From Flavobacterium sasangense DSM 21067 (lineage in GTDB: Bacteria > Bacteroidota > Bacteroidia > Flavobacteriales > Flavobacteriaceae): a DNA stretch of 41,642 nucleotides. Of this stretch, positions 15,598 through 23,463 are shown one piece after another (positions within the stretch are counted from its first letter, which is position 1; each line of letters begins with the position of its first letter). A model generated the notes under the pieces. It was not told the origin of the DNA and made no database searches. It worked only from the letters and a program-made list of their open reading frames with translations. Both the position numbers and the translations under genes were made by a program. The DNA is taken from contig NZ_JMLU01000027.1 in assembly GCF_000686885.1 (NCBI RefSeq), positions 1-41,642 of the forward strand, in the 5' to 3' direction.

Positions 15598-16632
15598 TTA
15601 GCTAATTTGAATATTTGTGTTTTCATCATAGCGTTTTAATGATTTCTCTAAAATACTTTTCATTCGTAATCGCAAACGTTCGGGTTTTAGGACTTCTAAG
15701 CCGTCTCCGAAGCCTAAAAGAATGCGTTCCATTTCGTAGTTTTCAATTAGAAATAGGTTGATGATAATACTTCCGTCTTCGTTTTCTTTTAGCAATCGTT
15801 GGGAGCGATGAAGCGGTTTGGTTAAAACATAAGGTGCATTGTATTGGTCTATCCAAAGTTGAATGGGTTTAGGTTGTAAACCTGAATTTACAGTTACGCC
15901 AATTACATTTTTATAATATTTTTCAGCATCGAAAGATTGCTCCAAAAAGGGCATTTGAAAATCGTAATCAATCTTAATGATTCGATCTAATGCTAAATTT
16001 GTGATGGGTTGACTAGCTTTTTTTCGCCCAATAATAAACCAACGATTGTTGAATTCTTTCAGGATAAAGGGATGAAAATGAAATTGTTGTTCTTCTTTGG
16101 ATTTGAATGACTTATAAGTGATTACTAAAACTATTTTTTTAACTATGGCTTGATAGATTTCGTCCAAAAAATGCAAGCCTTTTAAACTCTCGTTTTTATC
16201 CAAATGAATAACGGGTTGGGTGTGTGATTTCTCGGCATAAATTTTATCTTCTAATCGTTGGAGAATATCTGAAACATCGTTGAAAAGCGAAAAATCTTTG
16301 AATTGCTTCAACATGGAAACCGTTTCACTTAGGACATTAATATCCGTTTCGGTTAAAGGAATATCGGTTATGGAGAAATCTTCATCGGCATAATGGTAAT
16401 ACTTTTTATCATAGACTTCAATGGGCGCATTGTAACCCAACTTTTCGCTACGCATCATCTGAATATCTAATTGAATGGTGCGTTTGCTTACGGGGTTTTC
16501 CTTGCCTTCGTATTCGTATAAAGCTTCGCTACAAGCGTTCATTAAATCTTCTAATGTCCATTGACGGTAGTTGTTTTGCAAACATTTGTCGATGGTTTTG
16601 TAGCGGATGAGAGCGTTTTTATTTTGAGCCAT
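15598..16632 (-). CDS. WYL-domain transcriptional regulator
   Basis: The 344-residue protein has an N-terminal helix-turn-helix region (about 1-70: ALIRYKTIDKCL, then VSKRTIQLDIQMM) and a central-to-C-terminal WYL domain, seen in ITYKSFKSKEEQQFHFHPF and LKEFNNRWFIIGRK (about 165-205), followed by a C-terminal alpha-beta extension. WYL proteins are ligand-sensing regulators often found beside phage-defence and nucleic-acid repair genes. It faces away from the phosphatase gene across a 412-base spacer, so the two are divergent, and it is the best candidate to bind the palindrome at 16991-17009 and its twin at 29740-29764. Confidence 0.85.
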   Translation of the reverse strand: MAQNKNALIRYKTIDKCLQNNYRQWTLEDLMNACSEALYEYEGKENPVSKRTIQLDIQMMRSEKLGYNAPIEVYDKKYYHYADEDFSITDIPLTETDINVLSETVSMLKQFKDFSLFNDVSDILQRLEDKIYAEKSHTQPVIHLDKNESLKGLHFLDEIYQAIVKKIVLVITYKSFKSKEEQQFHFHPFILKEFNNRWFIIGRKKASQPITNLALDRIIKIDYDFQMPFLEQSFDAEKYYKNVIGVTVNSGLQPKPIQLWIDQYNAPYVLTKPLHRSQRLLKENEDGSIIINLFLIENYEMERILLGFGDGLEVLKPERLRLRMKSILEKSLKRYDENTNIQIS

Positions 16633-16647
16633 TTTTTTTGTTTCAGG

Positions 16648-16774
16648 TTTCAGGTTTTTGGCACGCGGATGAAACGGGTCTGCCTAGGCGGAGCGCTGAT
16701 GGTGACGGATTTTTTTTTCGAACACAGATTTAATAAATTTTAAAAAACTTTATAATCTTTTATGAACTTTAATC
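16648..16774 (+). repeat. intergenic direct repeat, copy A (about 125 bp)
   Basis: From tttcaggtttttggcacgcgg to tatgaactttaatc this stretch is closely similar (roughly nine in ten positions) to 16830-16954. Its start shares the gcacgcggatgaaacgg core with the inverted repeats around the GxxExxY pseudogene, and it contains a small cctagg palindrome. Confidence 0.8.
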
Positions 16775-16829
16775 AGCATAATCTAAACTTTGTTTATCCT
16801 TATATGACTTATATGTTTAAAAATTTAAG

Positions 16830-16954
16830 TTTCAGGTTTTTGGCACGCGGATGAAACGGGTCCGCCTAGGCAGAGCGCTAATGATGACGGATTTTTTTTG
16901 AACACAGATTGAATAAATTTTAAAAATTTTTATAATGTTTTATGAACTTTAATC
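16830..16954 (+). repeat. intergenic direct repeat, copy B (about 125 bp)
   Basis: Second copy of the 16648-16774 element, 182 bases downstream in the same orientation. The two copies, with the operator-promoter at 16991, fill the spacer between the WYL and phosphatase genes; no gene is seen in this spacer. Confidence 0.8.
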
Positions 16955-16990
16955 GTCAGAATTTACTCAAAAATACAATTCTTTTTTTAG

Positions 16991-17009
16991 TACGCAAAAT
17001 AATTGCGTA
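16991..17009. promoter_or_regulatory. palindromic operator candidate, copy 1 (TACGCA-N7-TGCGTA)
   Basis: Perfect 6-bp arms around 7 bases (aaataat), just upstream of the phosphatase promoter. The same palindrome with 9-bp arms is at 29740-29764, and in both places a TTTG-ended promoter-like box follows at exactly the same distance. Confidence 0.65.
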
Positions 17010-17019
17010 GTTCTAAAAC

Positions 17020-17027
17020 TATATTTG
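17020..17027 (+). promoter_or_regulatory. promoter -7 box TATATTTG for the RNA-repair-type operon
   Basis: TATATTTG lies 17 bases before the phosphatase ATG, so the leader is very short. The nearest TTG (17003-17005) is inside the right arm of the palindrome and only 14 bases away, so the -33 element is uncertain, but binding at the palindrome would cover it. Confidence 0.6.
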
Positions 17028-17044
17028 TGTCAAAGAAATAAATC

Positions 17045-17512
17045 ATGAAAAAACGAATCATAAAAGACGAACCAAAATACACCCAACAAAATACTGATTT
17101 GCCAAAAGCGATTATCTGTGATTTGGATGGAACATTAGCGCTGATGAATGGACGAAACCCTTTTGATGCAGCACGTTGTGAACATGACACGCTAAATGAA
17201 CCTGTTGGAAATCTGTTGCGAAACTATAAAAAGTTAGGCTATCAAATCCTTTTGGTTTCGGGAAGAGAAGAGCAGTTTAAACCGCAAACCTTGTTGTTTT
17301 TGGAAAAACATGCCATTGCTTTTGATGCACTCATCATGCGAAAAACGAAAGACTTTAGAAAAGATGCCATCATTAAAACCGAGATTTATAACGAACAAAT
17401 AAAAGACAACTATTTCATAGAATTTGTGTTAGACGACCGCAACCAAGTAGTAGATATGTGGCGAAAAGAACTAGGATTACCTTGTTTTCAAGTTTTTTAT
17501 GGAGATTTTTAA
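17045..17512 (+). CDS. stand-alone polynucleotide 3'-phosphatase (T4 Pnkp phosphatase-like HAD)
   Basis: The 155-residue HAD protein has motif I ICDLDGTLA with nucleophile Asp26 and Asp28, then GRNPFD (about 37-42), motif II VSGREE (71-76) and motif IV LDDRNQVVDMWR (129-140), ending in CFQVFYGDF. The GR-x-P-(Y/F)-D, DDR-x-QVV-x-MWR and terminal GDF blocks match the phosphatase half of T4 polynucleotide kinase, which removes 3'-phosphate or 2',3'-cyclic phosphate from broken RNA. The kinase half is absent. It opens the operon, 68 bases before the first nucleotidyltransferase gene. In this setting RNA-end healing is the likely job; action on DNA ends cannot be excluded. Confidence 0.82.
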   Translation: MKKRIIKDEPKYTQQNTDLPKAIICDLDGTLALMNGRNPFDAARCEHDTLNEPVGNLLRNYKKLGYQILLVSGREEQFKPQTLLFLEKHAIAFDALIMRKTKDFRKDAIIKTEIYNEQIKDNYFIEFVLDDRNQVVDMWRKELGLPCFQVFYGDF

Positions 17513-17580
17513 TTCGATAAAATTCTTACAAAAACTAAAGATAAAACGATTTTTTTATTACATTTGATAAGTACCTAATT

Positions 17581-18327
17581 ATGAACGATAAAATACAAAA
17601 CAAACTCAAACAAATCGAACTCGAAAAAGGAGTTGAGATCTTGTATGCAGTAGAATCAGGGAGTAGAGCATGGGGATTTGCGTCGCCGGATAGCGATTAT
17701 GACATCCGTTTTATCTACAAGCATGATTTGGATTATTATTTGTCGTTGTGGGAGCAAACCGATGTAATTGAGTTCATGACCGAAGACGATTTAGACGGCA
17801 GTGGTTGGGATTTACGGAAAACCGTAAAATTATTAGCTAAAAGTAACGCACCTTTGCTAGAATGGATTTATTCGCCAGTGGTGTATTATGAAAATGAAGC
17901 GTTTATGAACCAAATGCGCGCGTTAGCAAAAGACTGTTTTTCGCCAGTGGCTTGTTTGCACCATTATTTGGGAACAACCAAGAATTTTATGGACGTTTGT
18001 GAGCAAGAAGAAGTAAAACTGAAAAGCTATTTTTATGCTTTACGCACGGCATTAGCTGGAAAATGGATAATAGAAAACAACACTTTCCCACCAGTAGCTT
18101 TTTTGGAATTGTTGCCTATTGCACCACAAAACATACAAGAAAAAGTAAAAGAATTAATGCAAATAAAAGCCAACCAAGACGAAAGCTACTTGCACCCAAA
18201 AGAAGAACTAATTACGACTTTTTTGCAAGAAACGGTGCAATTTAATATGGAAAATGCTGTAGGGTTAAGAAGTGGGAAGAAGATGAGTGAGGAATTGGAT
18301 GGGGTTTTTAGTAAAATTATTAAATAA
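17581..18327 (+). CDS. RlaP-type nucleotidyltransferase, copy 1
   Basis: The 248-residue protein has the polymerase-beta nucleotidyltransferase motif ESGSRAWGFASPDSDYDIRFIY (about 25-46): G-S, then D-x-D with Asp39 and Asp41 as metal ligands. The RAWGF-x-SPDSD-x-D pattern and the helical C-terminus are those of the RlaP family (PF10127, RNA-ligase-associated polymerase-beta-type proteins), which comparative studies place in RNA repair gene clusters. It probably transfers nucleotides to RNA ends or caps them; this has not been shown for this branch to my knowledge. It lies between the phosphatase and the SIR2 gene, which starts 11 bases after its stop. Confidence 0.82.
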   Translation: MNDKIQNKLKQIELEKGVEILYAVESGSRAWGFASPDSDYDIRFIYKHDLDYYLSLWEQTDVIEFMTEDDLDGSGWDLRKTVKLLAKSNAPLLEWIYSPVVYYENEAFMNQMRALAKDCFSPVACLHHYLGTTKNFMDVCEQEEVKLKSYFYALRTALAGKWIIENNTFPPVAFLELLPIAPQNIQEKVKELMQIKANQDESYLHPKEELITTFLQETVQFNMENAVGLRSGKKMSEELDGVFSKIIK

Positions 18328-18338
18328 CGATTACAAAT

Positions 18339-21300
18339 ATGAAATTAGAGAACATTATTAAAAACAACAAATTAATATTATTTGCTGGTTCTGGTTTGTC
18401 AAGAAATTTTGGACTTCCTGATTGGAATAAAATGGTAATTGAAACTATTAAATTAATTGATAAACCTAACTTAAACCCATTTATAGAACTTCTTAAAAAT
18501 GGTGATACTATGTCAGCTATTGATGTTTTGGAATTTTTAAAGAATGATGAAAAAGAGATACGTTCGTATATCAAAGAGAACTTTGCAATAGATTTAAATC
18601 AAGATTTTTCCTTGCATAAAAAATTATTAGAATTAACTAATAATAAAGTAATTACAACAAATTATGATAATGCTTTTGAGTTAGCTTCAAATAGTAAAAT
18701 ATTACCTACAAATCCAACTTCTAAGTATAATATAAATCAAGTAAATAAAGATGATAAGCCTTTTATTTTAAAACTTCACGGTAGTTATACTGAACCTGAT
18801 AATTGTGTCGTTTTTAGAGATGATTATGAAAAGCTATATTTTGAAGAAAATGATCAAGCTGCTCCTGAAAAATTAAAATTTTTATTTTCAGAATATACTT
18901 TCTTATTTATGGGATTCAGTTTTAGTGATCCAGATATAAATATGATTTTTTCTAAATTAGATAAGGTATTTGGGGGATTTAATAAACATTTTATTATTAC
19001 CTCTGAGCCTGAAAAATTTAAAGATTATAAATTTTTAGAACCAATCAAGATTGATAATTATTACGAAACTAATTTTATAATAGATGATTTATTAAAATTA
19101 AAGAACGATGTATTAACTGATTTACCTGTAAATTTACAAATCGATGAAACAGTTGAAAAAAAATCAATTTTAAAGAAAATAGCTTTTCTATCCCCTAATC
19201 CAATAGATATAGATTTAAACTCTGAAATTAAGAATGTAATAAACCATGTCAATGGCATTAATGCAGAGTTTTTAATGGGGACATTAAATAAAAAAACATT
19301 ACATCAAATTGAAGATTATGATTTACTAATAATTGTATCAAAAGTTTATAAAGAAAAAATTTATGTAGAAGACGATAATTTAAAAAGTAATTTATTAAGT
19401 ATTGAAGAAATATGTGATAATATACCTAACTATGATATACCAATATTATTAATCACAAATGAAAAGATTAATATTGATATTAATTATTCAATAATTAATA
19501 TATCATGTTTTAAAAATGAAATTCTCAAAAGGTTCTTGTTTAAAATAAAAAGTAAAAAATTTGAATTTGATGATTTAAATATTAAGTCAAATAAATTAAT
19601 ATGGAAAGATATTGAGTTAGAAAAAGGAATTCCAACAAAATGTTCAATATATGGAAATAATAGAGATTTAGATATAGGCAAAAAATGTCTAGATGAGGTT
19701 ATAGGAAGAGTAGAAGAGCAAATAAATATTACCAATAGACTTATAAGCATTAAGAGCACAAATAGAATTCTAAACATTAAAGCTTCAGGAGGATTAGGAA
19801 AAACCACATTAATAAAAAAAATAGCATATGAACTTTATAATAGGGGATATTATAAACAGGGTGTGAATTTTAAATCTTGTGAAAGTATCAAAGCGTATGA
19901 CGATTTTGAAGAATTATTAATAGATGGTTTTAATTTAACTAATATAATTGATTTTAAAGAGTATTTAATTCAGAATTACAGTAATAACAAGATAGACTTA
20001 TTAATTATTTTAGATAATTTTGAAACTGTTGTAAATAATTTGACTGAATTGGATTTTGATAAAGTTGTTGATATCTTAAAATTTTCTTCTGATTATGCCA
20101 ATATTTCAATCACATCCAGAGAAAAAATATGTAATGATAATTTTGAGGATGTTTTTACACTTACCCCAATGATAACAGACGATGCAATTGTTTTATTTCA
20201 GAAATTTTATCCAAAAAAAATCATTGAAAAAGAAGAACTCAAAATATTAAGAAATGATATTTTAGAAGAATTATTAGATAGAAATCCGTTAGCAATAAAA
20301 TTAGTAACTACTTCTCGAACACCATATAAACATATTTCTGAATTGAGAGATCAAATAAAAGAACATTTTTTTGAATGTATTAATGAAGAATATACTGATG
20401 TTTTTAAGAATAGCGCGGATTTAAATATTGAAAGAGCGAAATCAATTTTTCAATCAATTAATTACTCGTATTCAGGATTAACTCCAAAAGAGAAAATTGC
20501 ATTTGAACTATTAAACTTATTTCCGGATGGAATAAGTTTAAATAATTTTAAAAAATGTTTTGAAAAAACTAAATCTTCAAACAATATCAGTGATACAGAA
20601 TTAAGAAGATTAGAAAACAAATCTCTAATAGAGAATTATAATGGTACTCTTCAGTTACAGCCGATTATTAGACGATTTGCTGAATATCAATTTCAGAAAA
20701 GAAAGGAGTATAAAAATAAATATTGTTTAGATGCATTTAATTTTAATAGCTATTTATTTACAATAATTGAAGTTATTTTGATCAAAAAATCCGAATCTGA
20801 GGCATTAAAATCATTCAGTCATTATAAAAATAATTTCATAAAAGTTTTAGATTATGCATCAGATATTGAAATTAATAAAAATGATTTAGTAAATAAAAAA
20901 CAAAAACTTTTAAAATATATCTATAATATAAGTGGTTATATAAATAATGTTAAGCAAATAAATGAATTTAGGACTAAAACATTAAAATTGATTGATTTTT
21001 TTGTAGAAATTAATGATGCAGAGAAAATAATTAATTCTATTAATCTAAGAAAGAGCTTTTACCATCAAGAGTTCGATAAATCTTATAAAGAGATGTCTAA
21101 TTTATTTTCTGTTGATGAAATGGAAAAAAATTATTTGCAAAATAAAACTCCTAATGAATTTAATTGGCAAAGAGTTATTTCAAGTATTCATAGTATGGAG
21201 GGGTTTACATTAAGTTATATAAAATCATTAATTAAAAACGATCTTTATAAGTATAATTTATCATGCGATTTTTATTATTTGGGAATTCCTGATGCCCAAT

Positions 21301-21854
21301 TGTCAAATGATATGTTTTATTATTTTGAAAGTAAACTTAGAAGTAATAATTTGGAAATTTATGAATTGGAAAAATATATAGATTCATTATTTATGGAGGA
21401 ACATCTACAAATTATGCAGTGTACATATACTTTATCTAAATTAAAAAAAACAACATTCAAATCAATTAGAAAACTAGTTGTTACAAATCCTTATACAAAA
21501 GGATTGAAAGAATTGATGTTTGCCTTTAATTGCGATATAAATGAAGAAAAAAAGAAGCATTTTGAAGAAGCTTTGGATAATTTGTTTCACATAAAATACT
21601 TTTACTTAGAAGCTTTATATTATTACTGTTTATATCTAAAAGAAGTTCAGAGTGATGATTGTCAATCTAAAATTGCAGAAGGTTTAGAATTATCAAGAAA
21701 ATTTAAGTATCAATATTTAGATTATCTTTTCACAAATATTGATAATTTAGATAAATCGGGTTATAATTTTAATTATGACTATTTTGAAATAGAAGGATTG
21801 GAAAAATTTGTGGATAAGAATATTGAAGAATGGGGTAAAAGAACAATTGATTAA
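18339..21854 (+). CDS. SIR2-domain STAND-like NTPase, candidate phage-defence effector
   Basis: The 1171-residue protein starts with a SIR2-like NADase/deacetylase domain (about 1-245): FAGSGLSR at 15-22, TTNYDNA from 106 (Asn108), KLHGS at 145-149 (His147) and GFSFSDPDI at 192-200. A divergent alpha-beta segment (about 275-400) follows, then an NB-ARC-like NTPase with P-loop GGLGKTT at 484-490, Walker B LLIILDNFE near 555 and TSREK, then a winged-helix stretch and a long helical C-terminal part (about 730-1171) that may sense a trigger. SIR2 plus NTPase proteins in known defence systems deplete NAD+ after phage detection. It is more AT-rich than its neighbours, with many ATA and AAT codons, and sits between two related nucleotidyltransferase genes (2-base gap downstream), suggesting later insertion into the operon. 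Confidence 0.88.
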   Translation: MKLENIIKNNKLILFAGSGLSRNFGLPDWNKMVIETIKLIDKPNLNPFIELLKNGDTMSAIDVLEFLKNDEKEIRSYIKENFAIDLNQDFSLHKKLLELTNNKVITTNYDNAFELASNSKILPTNPTSKYNINQVNKDDKPFILKLHGSYTEPDNCVVFRDDYEKLYFEENDQAAPEKLKFLFSEYTFLFMGFSFSDPDINMIFSKLDKVFGGFNKHFIITSEPEKFKDYKFLEPIKIDNYYETNFIIDDLLKLKNDVLTDLPVNLQIDETVEKKSILKKIAFLSPNPIDIDLNSEIKNVINHVNGINAEFLMGTLNKKTLHQIEDYDLLIIVSKVYKEKIYVEDDNLKSNLLSIEEICDNIPNYDIPILLITNEKINIDINYSIINISCFKNEILKRFLFKIKSKKFEFDDLNIKSNKLIWKDIELEKGIPTKCSIYGNNRDLDIGKKCLDEVIGRVEEQINITNRLISIKSTNRILNIKASGGLGKTTLIKKIAYELYNRGYYKQGVNFKSCESIKAYDDFEELLIDGFNLTNIIDFKEYLIQNYSNNKIDLLIILDNFETVVNNLTELDFDKVVDILKFSSDYANISITSREKICNDNFEDVFTLTPMITDDAIVLFQKFYPKKIIEKEELKILRNDILEELLDRNPLAIKLVTTSRTPYKHISELRDQIKEHFFECINEEYTDVFKNSADLNIERAKSIFQSINYSYSGLTPKEKIAFELLNLFPDGISLNNFKKCFEKTKSSNNISDTELRRLENKSLIENYNGTLQLQPIIRRFAEYQFQKRKEYKNKYCLDAFNFNSYLFTIIEVILIKKSESEALKSFSHYKNNFIKVLDYASDIEINKNDLVNKKQKLLKYIYNISGYINNVKQINEFRTKTLKLIDFFVEINDAEKIINSINLRKSFYHQEFDKSYKEMSNLFSVDEMEKNYLQNKTPNEFNWQRVISSIHSMEGFTLSYIKSLIKNDLYKYNLSCDFYYLGIPDAQLSNDMFYYFESKLRSNNLEIYELEKYIDSLFMEEHLQIMQCTYTLSKLKKTTFKSIRKLVVTNPYTKGLKELMFAFNCDINEEKKKHFEEALDNLFHIKYFYLEALYYYCLYLKEVQSDDCQSKIAEGLELSRKFKYQYLDYLFTNIDNLDKSGYNFNYDYFEIEGLEKFVDKNIEEWGKRTID

Positions 21855-21856
21855 AC

Positions 21857-22921
21857 ATGACCATCCAAGACCTCAAATCCCAAAACCTTATCCTCTTCGA
21901 AGTTATTTCGGGGAGTAAGTCGTTTGGGTTAAACACACCCACTTCTGATACGGATATTAAAGGCGTTTATTATTTGCCTAAAGCGCAGTTTTATGGGTTG
22001 CATTATATTCCGCAAATTAGTAATGAGACCAATGATGAAGTGTATTATGAGTTGGGTCGTTTTGTGGAGTTGCTGTTAAAAAATAATCCCAATATATTAG
22101 AAATATTAGCCTCGCCACAAGATTGTATTTTGTACAAACATCCGTTAATGGCCCGTTTGCAATTGCAAGATTTCTTATCAAAATTGTGCAAAGATAGTTT
22201 TGCTGGTTATGCCATGACACAAATTAAAAAAGCCCGTGGTTTAAATAAGAAAATCGTGAATCCATTACCCAAAGAGCGCAAGAGTTTATTAGATTTTTGT
22301 GCTATTTTAAAGGGTTATGATTCGGTTCCGTTATCTAAATGGTTAATGGAACAAAACCTTTTTCAGGAACAATGTGGCTTAATCAATGTTCCCAATGCCA
22401 AAGGAATTTATGCTGTGTTTTATGATTCCGATACAACTTTAGGTTATCGTGGCATCATTAAAAATGAATTGTCTAATGAAGTTTCGGTTTCTTCCATTCC
22501 AAAAGGAGCTGAACCTATTGGGTATTTGTCGTGCAATTTAGAAGGGTATTCCAAATATTGTAAAGAATATGCCGAATATTGGGATTGGATTGAAAAACGC
22601 AATGAAGAGCGTTACAATACCAACCAACAACACGGCAAAAATTATGACAGTAAAAACATGATGCATACCATACGATTGCTACAAACCGCTGAACAAATTT
22701 TAGCTACTGGAACATTGAATATTCGCGTTTCCAATCGTGACGAATTGTTAGCCATAAAAGCAGGCGAAATGGAATACGATGCGTTATTACAAAAAGCAGA
22801 TGATTTGATTGCTTCGATTGAGCATTTATACACGACTTCAACTTTACCTGAAGCTCCAGATAGTGAAAAACTGATTGGTGTTTTGGTGGAAATGAGAGAG
22901 GAATTATACATGGAAAAATAA
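21857..22921 (+). CDS. RlaP-type nucleotidyltransferase, copy 2
   Basis: The 354-residue protein has the nucleotidyltransferase motif ISGSKSFGLNTPTSDTDIKG (about 17-36), with G-S and D-x-D (Asp32, Asp34), as in RlaP-family enzymes, and a longer C-terminal region with an R-x4-Y-x-TNQQHGKNYDSKNMMHTIRLL block (about 250-275). It is clearly a different subtype from copy 1: over 100 residues longer and with little similarity outside the motif. Two different RlaP enzymes suggest two steps or two substrates. Its ATG follows the SIR2 stop by 2 bases. An 80-base gap then leads to the 144-residue gene. Confidence 0.82.
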   Translation: MTIQDLKSQNLILFEVISGSKSFGLNTPTSDTDIKGVYYLPKAQFYGLHYIPQISNETNDEVYYELGRFVELLLKNNPNILEILASPQDCILYKHPLMARLQLQDFLSKLCKDSFAGYAMTQIKKARGLNKKIVNPLPKERKSLLDFCAILKGYDSVPLSKWLMEQNLFQEQCGLINVPNAKGIYAVFYDSDTTLGYRGIIKNELSNEVSVSSIPKGAEPIGYLSCNLEGYSKYCKEYAEYWDWIEKRNEERYNTNQQHGKNYDSKNMMHTIRLLQTAEQILATGTLNIRVSNRDELLAIKAGEMEYDALLQKADDLIASIEHLYTTSTLPEAPDSEKLIGVLVEMREELYMEK

Positions 22922-23001
22922 TATTTTTTTAATATGACAATACAAACAGTTGCTAAAAAAAACATATCTTGTTGAACCAATAAAAACTTAGTGTATCGAA
23001 T

Positions 23002-23436
23002 ATGAACCTCACTATTTCAGTCAAACAATTAGGAAAAAAACATCCGATACTTCAGGATAATGTTATAGTTTTAGCTACTACATCCACAGTAGTCACAGTA
23101 ACACAATTATTAGAATTGGTTGTTGCGCAACAAGTAGATCAATTTTCAAAATCGTCTTTTGAAGTTGATGATGAAGACAAAACCCATTTACCAAACGATC
23201 ATTATTTACCTATTCTTTTAGATTCGGGAAAAATGAGTTTTGGTGCTATTTACAATCACAATCTTCCTGATTTAAAAAAGGCACAAGAAACAGCCATTCA
23301 AGCATTTGAAGATGGAATGTTTGCCATTTTTTATGGTGATGATGCTTTGGAAACATTAAAACAAACAATAGATTTAGAAGAAAACAAAACACTAACTTTT
23401 ATTCGATTAACTTTTTTAGCAGGAAGTTATTGGTAA
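23002..23436 (+). CDS. unknown 144-aa protein upstream of the DUF4132 gene
   Basis: I do not recognise the family. The chain starts with a strand-turn-strand pattern (LTISVKQLGKK, then NVIVLATTSTVVTV), then a helix (LLELVVAQQVDQF), a disordered acidic piece (EVDDEDKTHLPND), a DSGKMSFGAIYN strand region, a helix with FEDGMFAIFYGDDALE, and ends LTFIRLTFLAGSYW. The order strand-strand-helix with a C-terminal strand is reminiscent of beta-grasp folds, but this is only a guess. It has no signal peptide or membrane segment. It lies 27 bases before the DUF4132 gene and is probably its co-translated partner. Confidence 0.75.
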   Translation: MNLTISVKQLGKKHPILQDNVIVLATTSTVVTVTQLLELVVAQQVDQFSKSSFEVDDEDKTHLPNDHYLPILLDSGKMSFGAIYNHNLPDLKKAQETAIQAFEDGMFAIFYGDDALETLKQTIDLEENKTLTFIRLTFLAGSYW

Positions 23437-23463
23437 ATCGAATGGAACAAAGCTCAAAATATT

